NCBI RefSeq assembly: GCF_000739375.1
Contig: NZ_CP006704.1
Span: 868,001-932,000, forward strand
Direction: 5' to 3'
Source of the DNA: Comamonas testosteroni TK102
Lineage (GTDB): Bacteria; Pseudomonadota; Gammaproteobacteria; Burkholderiales; Burkholderiaceae_C
DNA length: 64,000 nucleotides
The notes under the pieces were generated by a model, which saw nothing but the letters and a program-made list of their open reading frames with translations, made no database searches and was not told the origin of the DNA. Positions 17,563-28,394 of the stretch are shown in pieces (position 1 is the first letter of the stretch; each line of letters opens with the position of its first letter). The position numbers and the translations under genes are program-made.

Positions 17563-17630
17563 AAGCATAGCTGCTGTCGCATGCTGTCCAATATTTTCAG
17601 CAATTATCAGTGTTGAAATGCTTGTACGGC
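17563..17630. repeat. Dispersed repeat copy between matB and the Nif3 gene
   Basis: CATAGCTGCTGTCGCATGC and, inverted, GCATGCGATAGATGC enclose an AT-rich loop. It resembles the AGCTGCTTGCGC family, with a long imperfect inverted repeat. Confidence 0.4.
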
Positions 17631-17676
17631 ATGCGATAGATGCTCCTTACTTTGAAACAATCAGGGTGCGACAATC

Positions 17677-18435
17677 ATGGGCATGATGACCACCCGCCAA
17701 GACATGTTGCAGGCCTTCGATGCCTTGCTGCAGCCCGAACGCTTCAAGGACTACGGACCCAACGGCCTGCAGGTCGAAGGCAAGAGCGAGATTCGTCGCA
17801 TCGTCAGCGGTGTGACGGCCAGCCGCGCCCTGATCGAAGCTGCGATCGAGGACGGGGCCGATGCCATCTTCGTGCACCATGGTCTGTTCTGGCGCGGCAT
17901 GGATGGGCGCATCACGGGCTGGCTCAAGGAGCGCATCCGCCTGCTGCTGGCACATGACATCAATCTGTTTGCCTATCACCTGCCGCTGGATGCCCATGCC
18001 GAACTGGGCAATAACGCGCAACTCGGGGTGCGGCTCGGAGTGCAGGGACAGGCCGCATTCGGCGACCAGAACCTGGGCTGGCTGGCCGATGTGGACTTTG
18101 CCGATGCCGCCGCTCTGGCCGAGCATGTGCAAAGCGTGCTGGGGCGCAAGGTGACGCTGGCCGGTGCGCAAGAGAGCCAGCCGATCCGCAAGCTGGCCTG
18201 GTGCACCGGAGGGGCGCAGGGCTTTTTCGAGTCCGCGATTGCCGCCGGCGCCGATGCCTATATCACCGGCGAGATCTCCGAGCCCCAGATGCATCTGGCG
18301 CGCGAGATGGGTGTGAGCTTTATTGCTGCCGGCCATCATGCGACCGAGCGCTATGGCGCGCCGGCCGTGGCGGCCCATGTGGCCCAGGAGTGCGGGCTGG
18401 AGCACTGCTTCATCGATATCGACAACCCGGCCTGA
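17677..18435 (+). CDS. Nif3-like dinuclear metal-centre protein
   Basis: A 252-residue member of the NIF3/YbgI family, whose biochemical function is not settled (annotated as GTP cyclohydrolase I type 2 homologues). The metal-binding histidines are visible: FVHHGLFWRG near 66-75, HLPLDAH near 104-110 and the C-terminal GHHATERYG. Members form toroidal hexamers. In Burkholderiales it commonly sits with pdxA, mscL and petABC, as here. Three in-frame ATGs lie within 10 bases; I used the first. Confidence 0.9.
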   Translation: MGMMTTRQDMLQAFDALLQPERFKDYGPNGLQVEGKSEIRRIVSGVTASRALIEAAIEDGADAIFVHHGLFWRGMDGRITGWLKERIRLLLAHDINLFAYHLPLDAHAELGNNAQLGVRLGVQGQAAFGDQNLGWLADVDFADAAALAEHVQSVLGRKVTLAGAQESQPIRKLAWCTGGAQGFFESAIAAGADAYITGEISEPQMHLAREMGVSFIAAGHHATERYGAPAVAAHVAQECGLEHCFIDIDNPA

Positions 18436-18460
18436 TCCGGTCCCGGACCTTCGTCTCTCA

Positions 18461-18489
18461 CTTTTGATGGCTGCAAGCACTTGATAACA
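18461..18489. repeat. Dispersed repeat copy before pdxA
   Basis: TTTTGATGGCTGCAAGCACTTGAT, read across 18462-18485, matches the AGCTGCTTGCGC family at most positions. It overlaps a possible upstream TTG start of pdxA, an argument against that start. Confidence 0.45.
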
Positions 18490-18510
18490 GGGGAGCTTGC
18501 GGCGACCCTG

Positions 18511-19575
18511 ATGCCTATGTCCGTCAATGCTTCAACCCAAACCATCGCCATCACCCAGGGCGACTGCGCAGGCATAGGGCCTGAAATCATCGCCAAGGCC
18601 TTCCGGGCTGCGCCGCAGGCCATGCGCGGCTGCTTTGTGGTGGGCGAGTTGCAGACTCTGCGCCGTGCCACAGCGCTGGCCGCCCGTGCTGCTGACGGCG
18701 ATCAGGGCATCGCTCAACCAGTGGTGGTGATCGATGAGCCGGGCCAAGCCTGGTCTGTGCCGGAGGGTGCTGTCGCGCTGCTGAACCTGCCGGGACTGGC
18801 GGGGCCTCAGCCCTATGGCCAGATTTGCGCAGCGGCCGGGCAGGCCGCAGCGCAATGCGTGGTCTGGGCCGCGCAAGCGGCTTTGCGCGGCGAGATTGCC
18901 GCCCTGGTCACGGCGCCCCTGCACAAGGAGGCGCTGCACCTTGCGGGAGTGACTTTCCCCGGGCACACGGAACTTCTGCAGGCCGAGGCGGCCGCCCATG
19001 CGGGCGTTTCGCTCGAGCAGATGCCGGTGCGCATGATGCTGGCCAATGACGAGTTACGCACCGTGCTGGTCAGCATCCATGTGTCGCTGCGCGAGGCCAT
19101 CGAGGCCATGACCGGGCCGCAGATCCTGCAGACCTTGCGCATCACGCATCAGGCGCTGGGCAGGAACCTGGGACGCGCGCCGCGCATGGCCGTGGCCGGG
19201 CTCAATCCGCATGCGGGCGAGGGCGGCATCTTCGGGCGTGAGGAAATCGAGATCATTGCCCCGGCGATCGCCGCAGCGCAGGCCGAAGGCATGGATGTGC
19301 AGGGGCCGTTTGCGCCGGACACGGTCTTCATGCGGGCGCGAAATACGCCAGCCCACCCGGGTGAATTCGATGTGGTGTTGGCGATGTACCACGACCAAGG
19401 GTTGATCCCAGTCAAATATTTGGGTGTGGAAAAAGGCGTCAACGTGACCCTCGGTTTGCCGCTGGTACGCACCAGTCCCGACCATGGCACGGCCTTTGAC
19501 ATTGCGGGTCAGGGCGTGGCCGACGAGGCCAGCCTGCTCGAAGCCGTACACATGGCACGCAGTCTGGCGATCTGA
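18511..19575 (+). CDS. pdxA: 4-hydroxythreonine-4-phosphate dehydrogenase
   Basis: NAD-dependent oxidation of 4-phosphohydroxy-threonine in the DXP-dependent pyridoxal phosphate pathway. The protein is about 354 residues. Metal-binding histidines are visible in the FPGHTELLQ, VSIHVSLREA and MYHDQGLIPVK segments, and AGLNPHAGEGG is intact. The N-terminal nucleotide loop reads GDCAGIGPE, where Pro is usual at the Cys position. The start is uncertain: ATG at 18511 or 18517, or a TTG at 18481 inside a dispersed repeat. I used the first ATG. Confidence 0.93.
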   Translation: MPMSVNASTQTIAITQGDCAGIGPEIIAKAFRAAPQAMRGCFVVGELQTLRRATALAARAADGDQGIAQPVVVIDEPGQAWSVPEGAVALLNLPGLAGPQPYGQICAAAGQAAAQCVVWAAQAALRGEIAALVTAPLHKEALHLAGVTFPGHTELLQAEAAAHAGVSLEQMPVRMMLANDELRTVLVSIHVSLREAIEAMTGPQILQTLRITHQALGRNLGRAPRMAVAGLNPHAGEGGIFGREEIEIIAPAIAAAQAEGMDVQGPFAPDTVFMRARNTPAHPGEFDVVLAMYHDQGLIPVKYLGVEKGVNVTLGLPLVRTSPDHGTAFDIAGQGVADEASLLEAVHMARSLAI

Positions 19576-19637
19576 CGCGTCCTCAGCGGCGGTTCGGTGC
19601 GATTTCCGTCCGCATGCATGCACGGCAGCGCCCCATG

Positions 19638-19665
19638 AAAAAAGCCTGCCGGGGCCGGCAGGCTT
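19638..19665 (-). terminator. Intrinsic terminator for mscL
   Basis: On the minus strand AAGCCTGCCGG and CCGGCAGGCTT pair tightly and are followed by a run of T. It lies between the convergent pdxA and mscL genes. Confidence 0.9.
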
Positions 19666-19688
19666 GCAGTCATCGGACCTGAAGGATC

Positions 19689-20123
19689 TCAGGCCTTGCG
19701 ATTGAGGCTGTCGCGGATCTCGCGCAGCAGCTGAATGTCTTCAGGCGTAGCGGGTGCTTGCTCCGGTGCCGCAGGTGCCTCGCGCTTGAGGCGGTTGATC
19801 TGCTTGACCATCATGAAAATGATGAAGGCCAGAATCACGAAGTTCACGGCAACGGTGATGAAGTTGCCGTAGGCAAATACAGGAATGCCGGCTTTTTTCA
19901 GCGCATCCAGGGTGCGTGGAACTCCCTCGGGCATGGTGCCCAGAACGACGAACAGATTGGAGAAATCCAGCTTGCCGAAGAACAGACCCACCAGAGGCAT
20001 GATCAGGTCGTTGACCACGGAATCAACGATTTTCCCGAACGCGCCGCCGATGATCACGCCGACGGCAAGATCCATGACGTTTCCCTTGATTGCGAACTCA
20101 CGGAATTCTTGCATCATGCCCAT
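19689..20123 (-). CDS. mscL: Large-conductance mechanosensitive channel
   Basis: Releases solutes under hypo-osmotic shock. The 144 residues match the family: N-terminal amphipathic helix ([21 protein letters not shown]), TM1 about 15-45, a periplasmic loop, TM2 about 75-105 and a C-terminal charged bundle helix ([10 protein letters not shown]). The ATG at 20123 gives [10 protein letters not shown], matching the usual N-terminus. It is a single-gene transcript, divergent from petA. Confidence 0.97.
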   Translation of the reverse strand: MGMMQEFREFAIKGNVMDLAVGVIIGGAFGKIVDSVVNDLIMPLVGLFFGKLDFSNLFVVLGTMPEGVPRTLDALKKAGIPVFAYGNFITVAVNFVILAFIIFMMVKQINRLKREAPAAPEQAPATPEDIQLLREIRDSLNRKA

Positions 20124-20223
20124 AAGCAGTTCCAGTCACTAAGAGTTTGAGATAGCGCAGTATTGCGTGACTTTGGCGGTTGTCAACGTCGGACTGGGGC
20201 TGGAATAACCATAACCCCGCCGC

Positions 20224-20229
20224 TAGAAT
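20224..20229 (+). promoter_or_regulatory. Possible -10 element (TAGAAT) upstream of petABC
   Basis: TAGAAT lies 43 bp before the petA ATG. No good -35 is visible at 16-18 bp. The same hexamer precedes several other genes in this window. Confidence 0.3.
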
Positions 20230-20272
20230 TTGCAGCTGACCCCAAATCAAGCGATGTACTTCGAGGAAATCC

Positions 20273-20875
20273 ATGAGTGACTCTCCAGTCGACTCCAGCA
20301 AGCGCACGTGGATCATCACGTCAGCATGTGCTGGTGCCGTGGGCGGTGTGGCAACGGCCGTCCCTTTTGTGAGCTCCTTCCAGCCTTCTGAAAAAGCCAA
20401 GGCAGCAGGTGCTGCGGTAGAGGTGGATATCTCCAGTCTCAAGGATGGTGAGAAGCTCACCGTCGAGTGGCGTGGCAAGCCGGTGTGGATCATCAAGCGC
20501 ACACCCGAGCAGCTCAAGGACTTGCCTGGCCTCGATGGCGAACTGGCGGACCCGAAATCGGTGCGTCATCCCGAAGAGTTCACGCCGCCCTATGCGCAAA
20601 ATGAAGCGCGCTCCATCAAGCCTGAAATCCTCGTGGTCGTGGGCATCTGCACCCACCTGGGCTGCTCTCCCTCCGACAAGTTCGTCGCGGGGCCTCAGCC
20701 TTCGCTGCCCGCAGACTGGAAGGGGGGGTTCCTGTGCCCCTGCCATGGTTCCACCTTCGACATGGCCGGCCGGGTGTTCAAGAACAAGCCAGCGCCGGAC
20801 AACCTGCAGGTGCCGCCACATATGTATCTGTCCGACACCAAGCTGCTGATTGGTGAAGACACCAAGGCAGCCTGA
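20273..20875 (+). CDS. petA: Cytochrome bc1 complex Rieske iron-sulfur subunit
   Basis: Carries the 2Fe-2S cluster that takes electrons from ubiquinol to cytochrome c1. The 200-residue protein has an N-terminal anchor (about 12-33). Cluster ligands are Cys126 and His128 (CTHLGC) and Cys155 and His158 (CPCHGS), with the Cys131-Cys157 disulfide pair. The N-terminus has SSKRTW rather than a clear twin-arginine motif, although Rieske proteins are usual Tat substrates. petB follows after 14 bp. Confidence 0.97.
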   Translation: MSDSPVDSSKRTWIITSACAGAVGGVATAVPFVSSFQPSEKAKAAGAAVEVDISSLKDGEKLTVEWRGKPVWIIKRTPEQLKDLPGLDGELADPKSVRHPEEFTPPYAQNEARSIKPEILVVVGICTHLGCSPSDKFVAGPQPSLPADWKGGFLCPCHGSTFDMAGRVFKNKPAPDNLQVPPHMYLSDTKLLIGEDTKAA

Positions 20876-20889
20876 GGGAGACAAGAACA

Positions 20890-22305
20890 ATGGCCCACGA
20901 ATTCAAGCAAATCGACCCGAACTCCACGACCGGAGCGAAGGCCATGAACTGGCTGGAGAACCGGTTTCCGACGGCATTCGATGCATACCGCGTCCATATG
21001 TCGGAGTACTACGCGCCCAAGAACTTCAACTTCTGGTACATCTTCGGCTCGCTGGCGCTGCTGGTACTGGTGATCCAGATCGTCACCGGCATCTTCCTGG
21101 TGATGCACTACAAGCCCGACGCCGAAAAGGCGTTTGCTTCGGTGGAATACATCATGCGTGATGTGCCCTGGGGCTGGCTGATCCGCTATATGCACTCGAC
21201 GGGCGCCTCGGCGTTCTTTGTCGTGGTCTATCTGCATATGTTTCGCGGTCTTCTGTACGGTTCTTACCGCAAGCCGCGCGAACTGGTCTGGATCTTCGGT
21301 TGCGCCATCTTCCTGGTGCTGATGGCTGAAGCCTTCATGGGCTATCTGCTGCCCTGGGGTCAGATGTCGTACTGGGGCGCCCAGGTGATCGTGAACCTGT
21401 TCTCCGCCATCCCCTTTGTCGGCCCCGATCTGGCCTTGCTGATCCGTGGCGACTTTGTGGTGGGCGATGCGACGCTGAACCGCTTCTTCAGCTTCCACGT
21501 GATTGCCGTGCCCCTGGTGCTGCTGGGTCTGGTCGTGGCGCACTTGCTGGCGCTGCACGATGTGGGCTCCAACAATCCCGACGGTATCGAGATCAAGGGC
21601 CCGAATGCACCCAAGGATGAAAAGGGCCACCCTCTGGATGGCATTCCCTTCCACCCCTACTACACGGTGCATGACATCTTTGGCGTGACGGTGTTCCTGT
21701 TCCTGTTCTCGGCCGTGGTGTTCTTTGCGCCCGAGTTCGGCGGCTACTTCCTGGAGTACAACAACTTCATCCCCGCCGATCCTCTGCAGACGCCCAATCA
21801 CATTGCGCCCGTCTGGTATTTCACGCCGTTTTACTCGATGCTGCGTGCCATCACCGGCGAGATGATGTATGTGCTGATCGCCTGCGTGGTGCTGGGTGCC
21901 GGCTACGGCATTCTCAAGTCGCGCCTGCCCGGTTTTGCCAAGGGCGCCGTCGCCATCGTGGCCCTGGGTGCCATCGCCATGATGCTGTCCATCGACGCCA
22001 AGTTCTGGGGTGTGGTCGTCATGGGCGGTGCGGTCATCATCCTGTTTGCCCTGCCCTGGCTCGATTGCAGCCCGGTCAAGTCGATCCGCTATCGTCCCAG
22101 CTGGCACAAGTATGTGTATGCCGTGTTTGTGGTGAATTTCGTCGTCCTGGCCTATCTGGGTGTGCAGCCTCCGTCGCCGATTGGCGAGAAGGTGTCTCAG
22201 GTCGGCACGCTGTTCTACTTCGGCTTCTTCCTGCTCATGCCCTGGTGGAGTCGCTTGGGCGAGACCAAGCCCGTGCCCGAGCGTGTGACCTTCAAGCCTC
22301 ACTGA
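20890..22305 (+). CDS. petB: Cytochrome b subunit of the bc1 complex
   Basis: The membrane core of complex III, with both b hemes and the Qo and Qi sites. The 471 residues give the full-length form with about eight helices and an extended C-terminus. Recognisable are the N-terminal ENRFP segment, the heme ligand regions RYMHSTGAS and FSFHVIAVPL, and the Qo-site PEF(G)GYF region (PEWY in mitochondria), here PEFG. It is flanked by petA (14 bp) and petC (17 bp). Confidence 0.97.
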   Translation: MAHEFKQIDPNSTTGAKAMNWLENRFPTAFDAYRVHMSEYYAPKNFNFWYIFGSLALLVLVIQIVTGIFLVMHYKPDAEKAFASVEYIMRDVPWGWLIRYMHSTGASAFFVVVYLHMFRGLLYGSYRKPRELVWIFGCAIFLVLMAEAFMGYLLPWGQMSYWGAQVIVNLFSAIPFVGPDLALLIRGDFVVGDATLNRFFSFHVIAVPLVLLGLVVAHLLALHDVGSNNPDGIEIKGPNAPKDEKGHPLDGIPFHPYYTVHDIFGVTVFLFLFSAVVFFAPEFGGYFLEYNNFIPADPLQTPNHIAPVWYFTPFYSMLRAITGEMMYVLIACVVLGAGYGILKSRLPGFAKGAVAIVALGAIAMMLSIDAKFWGVVVMGGAVIILFALPWLDCSPVKSIRYRPSWHKYVYAVFVVNFVVLAYLGVQPPSPIGEKVSQVGTLFYFGFFLLMPWWSRLGETKPVPERVTFKPH

Positions 22306-22322
22306 AGCAGGAGAGAACAAGA

Positions 22323-23078
22323 ATGAAGAAACTGATTCTGACCCTGGTTGCGGCCCTGGGTATCGCCGGTGCTGCGCAAGCCTCCGAAGGCGGCATCCAC
22401 TGGGACAAGGCGCCGGTCAACACCAGCAATACGGCATCCCTGCAAAATGGTGCCAAGATCTTTGTCAACTACTGCCTGAGCTGCCACTCCGCTGCCTTCA
22501 TGCGTTTCAACCGCTTGAAGGACATCGGTCTGACCGAGCAGGACATCAAGGACAATCTGCTGTTTTCCACCGACAAGGTGGGTGAGACCATGAAGGCCGC
22601 CATCAATCCCAAGGAGGCCAAGGAGTGGTTCGGTGCCAATCCTCCCGATCTGACGGTGATTGCGCGCTCACGCGCCGGCTCGGGCGGCTCGGGTGCCGAT
22701 TACCTGTATACCTTCTTGCGTACTTTCTACAGGGATGACACCAAGGCCACAGGCTGGAATAATCTCGCCTTTCCCAGCGTAGGCATGCCGCATGCGCTGT
22801 GGGAGCTGCAGGGCGAGCGTCGCGCCATCTTCGAAGAGCATGACGACCACGGAACTAAGACCCAGGTCTTCAAGGGTTGGGAGCAGGTGTCTCCTGGCAA
22901 GATGAGCGCAGTGCAGTACGATCAGGCAGTTGGCGATCTGGTGAATTACCTGCAATGGATGGGGGAGCCGGCTCAGAACACCCGAACCCGTATAGGGGTG
23001 GGCGTTTTGATTTTCCTGGGTATCTTCATCTTTATCGCTTGGCGCCTGAATGCCGCGTTCTGGAAAGACGTGAAATAA
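22323..23078 (+). CDS. petC: Cytochrome c1
   Basis: The c-type heme subunit of complex III. The 251-residue precursor has a signal peptide (cleaved after AQA, about 20), the heme site CLSCH (51-55) and a C-terminal membrane anchor (about 224-241). The axial Met lies in the SVGMPHALW segment. I chose the ATG at 22323, preceded by AGGAGAG; the frame extends upstream into petB but without a start that fits a signal peptide. Confidence 0.97.
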   Translation: MKKLILTLVAALGIAGAAQASEGGIHWDKAPVNTSNTASLQNGAKIFVNYCLSCHSAAFMRFNRLKDIGLTEQDIKDNLLFSTDKVGETMKAAINPKEAKEWFGANPPDLTVIARSRAGSGGSGADYLYTFLRTFYRDDTKATGWNNLAFPSVGMPHALWELQGERRAIFEEHDDHGTKTQVFKGWEQVSPGKMSAVQYDQAVGDLVNYLQWMGEPAQNTRTRIGVGVLIFLGIFIFIAWRLNAAFWKDVK

Positions 23079-23125
23079 GCTTTGCCGCCGTGCAGCAGTT
23101 GTCTGCAGCCAAACCGTGTTAGTGC

Positions 23126-23165
23126 AGAGTGGGGTGCCGTGGGCAACCCACTCTTTTTGATTTTT
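23126..23165 (+). terminator. Intrinsic terminator after petC
   Basis: AGAGTGGG and CCCACTCT pair and are followed by TTTTGATTTTT. It separates the petABC transcript from sspA. The T-rich tail runs into the sspA ribosome-binding site. Confidence 0.85.
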
Positions 23166-23178
23166 AGGAGTCTCCACC

Positions 23179-23790
23179 ATGATGGTGCTTTATTCGGGAA
23201 CGACTTGCCCCTTCTCACACCGCTGCCGCTTTGTGCTGTTTGAAAAAGGCATGGATTTCGAGATCCGCGATGTGGACTTGTTCAGCAAGCCCGAAGAGAT
23301 CGCCGTGATGAACCCCTATGGTCAAGTGCCAATCCTGGTCGAGCGCGACCTGATCCTGTACGAGTCCAACATCATCAACGAGTACATCGATGAGCGCTTT
23401 CCCCATCCCCAGCTGATGCCTGGCGACCCCGTGGATCGGGCCCGTGTGCGCCTGTTCCTGCTGAACTTCGAAAAGGAACTGTTCGTGCACGTGAGCGCAC
23501 TCGAAGAGCGCAACGTCAAGGGCAATGAAAAGGCTCTGGAAAAGGCCCGTGCCCATATCCGCGATCGCCTGACCCAGATGGCTCCCATCTTCCTGAAGAA
23601 CAAGTACATCATGGGCGAGAACTTCTCCATGCTGGACGTGGCCATTGCTCCGCTGCTGTGGCGCCTGGACTACTACGGCATCGAGCTGTCCAAGAATGCC
23701 GCTCCTTTGCTCAAGTATGCCGAGCGCATCTTCTCGCGTCCGGCTTACATTGAAGCGCTGACGCCTTCCGAAAAGGTCATGCGCAAGTAA
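23179..23790 (+). CDS. sspA: Stringent starvation protein A
   Basis: An RNA polymerase-associated global regulator with a glutathione-transferase fold. The 203-residue protein has a thioredoxin-like N-domain (TTCPFSHRCRFVLFEKG) and the PYGQVPILVERD...YESNIINEYI segment. The all-helical C-domain includes NFSMLDVAIAPLLWRL. SspA normally lacks GST activity. AGGAG lies 9 nt before the ATG. It is followed by a strong terminator before sspB, so the two genes are not simply one transcript here. Confidence 0.96.
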   Translation: MMVLYSGTTCPFSHRCRFVLFEKGMDFEIRDVDLFSKPEEIAVMNPYGQVPILVERDLILYESNIINEYIDERFPHPQLMPGDPVDRARVRLFLLNFEKELFVHVSALEERNVKGNEKALEKARAHIRDRLTQMAPIFLKNKYIMGENFSMLDVAIAPLLWRLDYYGIELSKNAAPLLKYAERIFSRPAYIEALTPSEKVMRK

Positions 23791-23806
23791 TTGCACATGA
23801 GCGCAG

Positions 23807-23849
23807 AGCGGGCATGCTGAAGGGATTTCCTTCATCTGCCCGCTTTTTT
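23807..23849 (+). terminator. Intrinsic terminator between sspA and sspB
   Basis: Outer stem AGCGGGCA/TGCCCGCT, inner stem GAAGG/CCTTC, then six T. It ends 40 bp before the sspB start. Confidence 0.92.
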
Positions 23850-23889
23850 GTCTTTGCAATCTTCTGGATTTGATTCGTCAGGAAACGAG

Positions 23890-24408
23890 ATGACAGCCCC
23901 TGAAACGACTTCAACCCGTCCGTATCTGCTGCGGGCTTTGTTTGAATGGTGTACCGACAATGGCTTGACGCCGCATATCGCCGTGCGTGTGGATCGCAGC
24001 ACCCAGGTGCCCATGGAGTTTGTACGCGACGGCCAGATCGTGCTCAACATCAGCTACGACGCGACCAGCGGCCTGCTGATCGGCAACGAGTACGTGGAAT
24101 TCAAGGCACGCTTTGGCGGCCAGTCTCGGGAAATCATGGTGCCCGTGGCAAACGTCATGGCCATCTATGCCCGCGAGACCGGCCAGGGCATGGCCTTCCC
24201 GCCTGAGGAGGACGAAGTCTCCGAGGATGGCGATGTGCCATTGATGGACGATAGCGAGCCCGATATGGAGTCGGATGAAGAATCCTCGGCCGAGCGTGTG
24301 GTGCAGCTGGTTCCCGTCAAGGCCGAAGCAGAGGCTTCCGGCGAAGAGGATGCTCCTCGCACGCCTCCGCCTGCAGGTGGCCGTCCGGCGCTCAAGCGTG
24401 TGAAATAA
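23890..24408 (+). CDS. sspB: ClpXP protease specificity-enhancing factor
   Basis: Delivers ssrA-tagged and other substrates to ClpXP. The 172-residue protein has the SspB fold in its first 110 residues: PYLLRALFEWC near the start, then QIVLNISYDATSGL and VANVMAIYARETGQGM. A long acidic linker follows, ending in a basic tail (PALKRVK) that corresponds to the ClpX-docking motif. I chose the ATG at 23890, which has AGGAAA upstream; an earlier in-frame start would lie in the terminator. Confidence 0.94.
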   Translation: MTAPETTSTRPYLLRALFEWCTDNGLTPHIAVRVDRSTQVPMEFVRDGQIVLNISYDATSGLLIGNEYVEFKARFGGQSREIMVPVANVMAIYARETGQGMAFPPEEDEVSEDGDVPLMDDSEPDMESDEESSAERVVQLVPVKAEAEASGEEDAPRTPPPAGGRPALKRVK

Positions 24409-24490
24409 GCGCAGAGAAGTCCTGGAATCGGAGGCCCGAGGGCAAGCCAAGAAAATTCGGGTTTCTTCTTTTGGGGCTGTTTTTCTACGT

Positions 24491-24496
24491 TAGAAT
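24491..24496 (+). promoter_or_regulatory. Possible -10 element (TAGAAT) for tRNA-Thr
   Basis: GTTAGAATTC lies about 10 bp before the tRNA 5' end, the usual -10 position for a tRNA promoter. The candidate -35 (CTTTTG) is poor. Confidence 0.4.
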
Positions 24497-24505
24497 TCAG
24501 TCTTC

Positions 24506-24581
24506 GCCGGTTTAGCTCAGTTGGTAGAGCACCCGCCTTGTAAGCGGTAGGTCGTCAGTTCGAATCCGACAACCGGCACCA
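24506..24581 (+). tRNA. tRNA-Thr (anticodon TGT)
   Basis: A 76-nt cloverleaf: acceptor GCCGGTT pairs with AACCGGC, the D-arm is GCTCAGTTGGTAGAGC, the anticodon loop CTTGTAA gives TGT, and the T-arm contains GTTCGAATC. The 3' CCA is encoded. An intrinsic terminator follows within 10 bp. The 3' end is intact and I see no integrated element. Confidence 0.97.
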
Positions 24582-24588
24582 AACAAAT

Positions 24589-24611
24589 AGGTCTCTTCGG
24601 AGGCCTTTTTT
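24589..24611 (+). terminator. Intrinsic terminator after tRNA-Thr
   Basis: AGGTCTC, a TTCG tetraloop and GAGGCCT (one G-T wobble) are followed by TTTTT. It also lies just beyond the stop of the convergent DciA-like gene. Confidence 0.88.
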
Positions 24612-24636
24612 GTTTTTCAGTGCCTAAAAAGCCTTA

Positions 24637-24942
24637 TCAGGCCTGAACCTTGATGCGTATGCTGGTGACGGCCCAGCCTTTGGTGCGCAGATGGGCGGCC
24701 ATGGCGGGCAGCAGTTGGCGCACTTTGGCCGCCGCCGCATTATTTTTCACAATCAGGCACCAGCCGTCTTCCTCAATGGGCCCGGCCTGCAGGCTGGCCC
24801 GCAGCATGGGCGGCACCAGCGGCATGACCGCCTTGAGCCGGTTGCTGGAATCCTGCGTCAGCGCTGCCAGGCGCGCCAATGTGGGAGACGACTCCATGGC
24901 ATGGATGGCGGTAACGGCGTGATGACGGCGAACAATGGTCAT
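24637..24942 (-). CDS. dciA: DciA-like protein (DUF721), candidate replicative-helicase loader
   Basis: A 101-residue protein with the DUF721 pattern: LARLAALTQDS at the start, a PPMLRASL helix, a WCLIVKNNAAAAKVRQLLP segment and a terminal GWAVTSIRIKVQ strand. DUF721 proteins include DciA, which loads DnaB in bacteria lacking DnaC. The gene is divergent from secA; dciA-secA adjacency is also known in Pseudomonas. It is shorter than Pseudomonas DciA and lacks an extended tail. I assign the family from pattern and context; there is no single diagnostic residue. Confidence 0.72.
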   Translation of the reverse strand: MTIVRRHHAVTAIHAMESSPTLARLAALTQDSSNRLKAVMPLVPPMLRASLQAGPIEEDGWCLIVKNNAAAAKVRQLLPAMAAHLRTKGWAVTSIRIKVQA

Positions 24943-25256
24943 GCGGGTGGCGGCAGTTTGGCTGGGCGAAGCCCAAGCTTAGCGCAGTCGGCAATGCATG
25001 AGGCAGCGCGGGCCGTTTGCGCCAGCAATGCAATCCCGTAGCTACTCTGAAGTAGCGCAAAACCAGGACAGGCCTGCGCGGTTAGAATGATTTTTTTGGT
25101 CCTGTTCCTGTTTTGGAGGCGCCAGGAGGTTTTTCACCTATTTTGGGTGTGGCTCTTGACGGCCCCGGGGACGGCCCCATCTGAAGACCAACAATCAAGG
25201 AATTCTGGACACATTGCTTTGCGCAACCGGCAAAAAAGCGATGTGCCTTCGCACGC
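24943..25256. promoter_or_regulatory. 314-bp divergent region between dciA and secA
   Basis: Contains a small hairpin CTACT-ctga-AGTAG (about 25041-25054) and a TAGAAT hexamer (25083-25088), possibly the secA -10. A T-tract follows at 25090-25100. No SecM-like leader peptide is recognisable. Confidence 0.4.
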
Positions 25257-28016
<2,760 letters not shown>

Positions 28017-28046
28017 CCCCCTGAGGCGCTTTGCGCCTTACCCCAG
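28017..28046 (+). repeat. Truncated CCCCCTGAG repeat at the secA stop codon
   Basis: CCCCCTGAGGCGCTTTGCGCC begins at the base after the secA stop. It matches the first part of the longer copies at 29632 and 59859, then diverges. Confidence 0.6.
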
Positions 28047-28114
28047 GAAGGGGACTCATGGCTGTGGGACGCTCCTTGCTAGCCGTCTCTGGCTTGGAGC
28101 ATGCGTTATCGAAC

Positions 28115-28136
28115 AACACGGGCTGCGGCCCGTGTT
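28115..28136. repeat. 9-bp hairpin in the secA-argJ gap
   Basis: AACACGGGC and GCCCGTGTT enclose a TGCG loop, followed by TGCATTGG. A stable RNA hairpin, possibly a weak secA terminator, but it lacks a T-run. Confidence 0.5.
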
Positions 28137-28271
28137 TGCATTGGGGCGCAGCTTTTTGCGCAACAAAATCCGGCAAGTCCGATCAGGCCTCTGTTTGTTC
28201 CGATAATGGGGAACGTTTTGCTTGCAGTCCGAACTTGCCCCGCGGACTGTGAATCAGTGGCGTGCTCCAGG

Positions 28272-28364
28272 CGAGAGACATCGAGCAAGAGCCGCCCCGC
28301 AGCGAGGATGTCGTCCCCCTCCCGCCAGGCGAGAGAGGGGGAAGCCGCGCAGTGGCTCAGGGGG
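28272..28364 (-). repeat. CCCCCTGAG GC-rich dispersed repeat, copy 2
   Basis: Read on the minus strand this is CCCCCTGAG, a GC hairpin, TTCCCCCTCTCTCGC and GGGAGGGGGACGAC, then a GC stem and TCTTGCTCGATGTCTCT. It is about 80% like the copy at 61009-61100. It lies 30 bp before argJ, within a 378-bp gene-free gap (28017-28394) that otherwise shows only the two elements listed here. Confidence 0.8.
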
Positions 28365-28394
28365 TGTTTTCCACTTTTCTAGGAACATACAGAA

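Noticed and set aside
24506..24611. tRNA-Thr as an integration site for a mobile element
   Set aside because: The tRNA is complete, no duplicated 3' end is seen nearby, and the next genes (dciA-like, secA) are core functions.
24943..25256. SecM-like secretion monitor upstream of secA
   Set aside because: No open frame with an arrest-type C-terminus or signal peptide reads toward secA.
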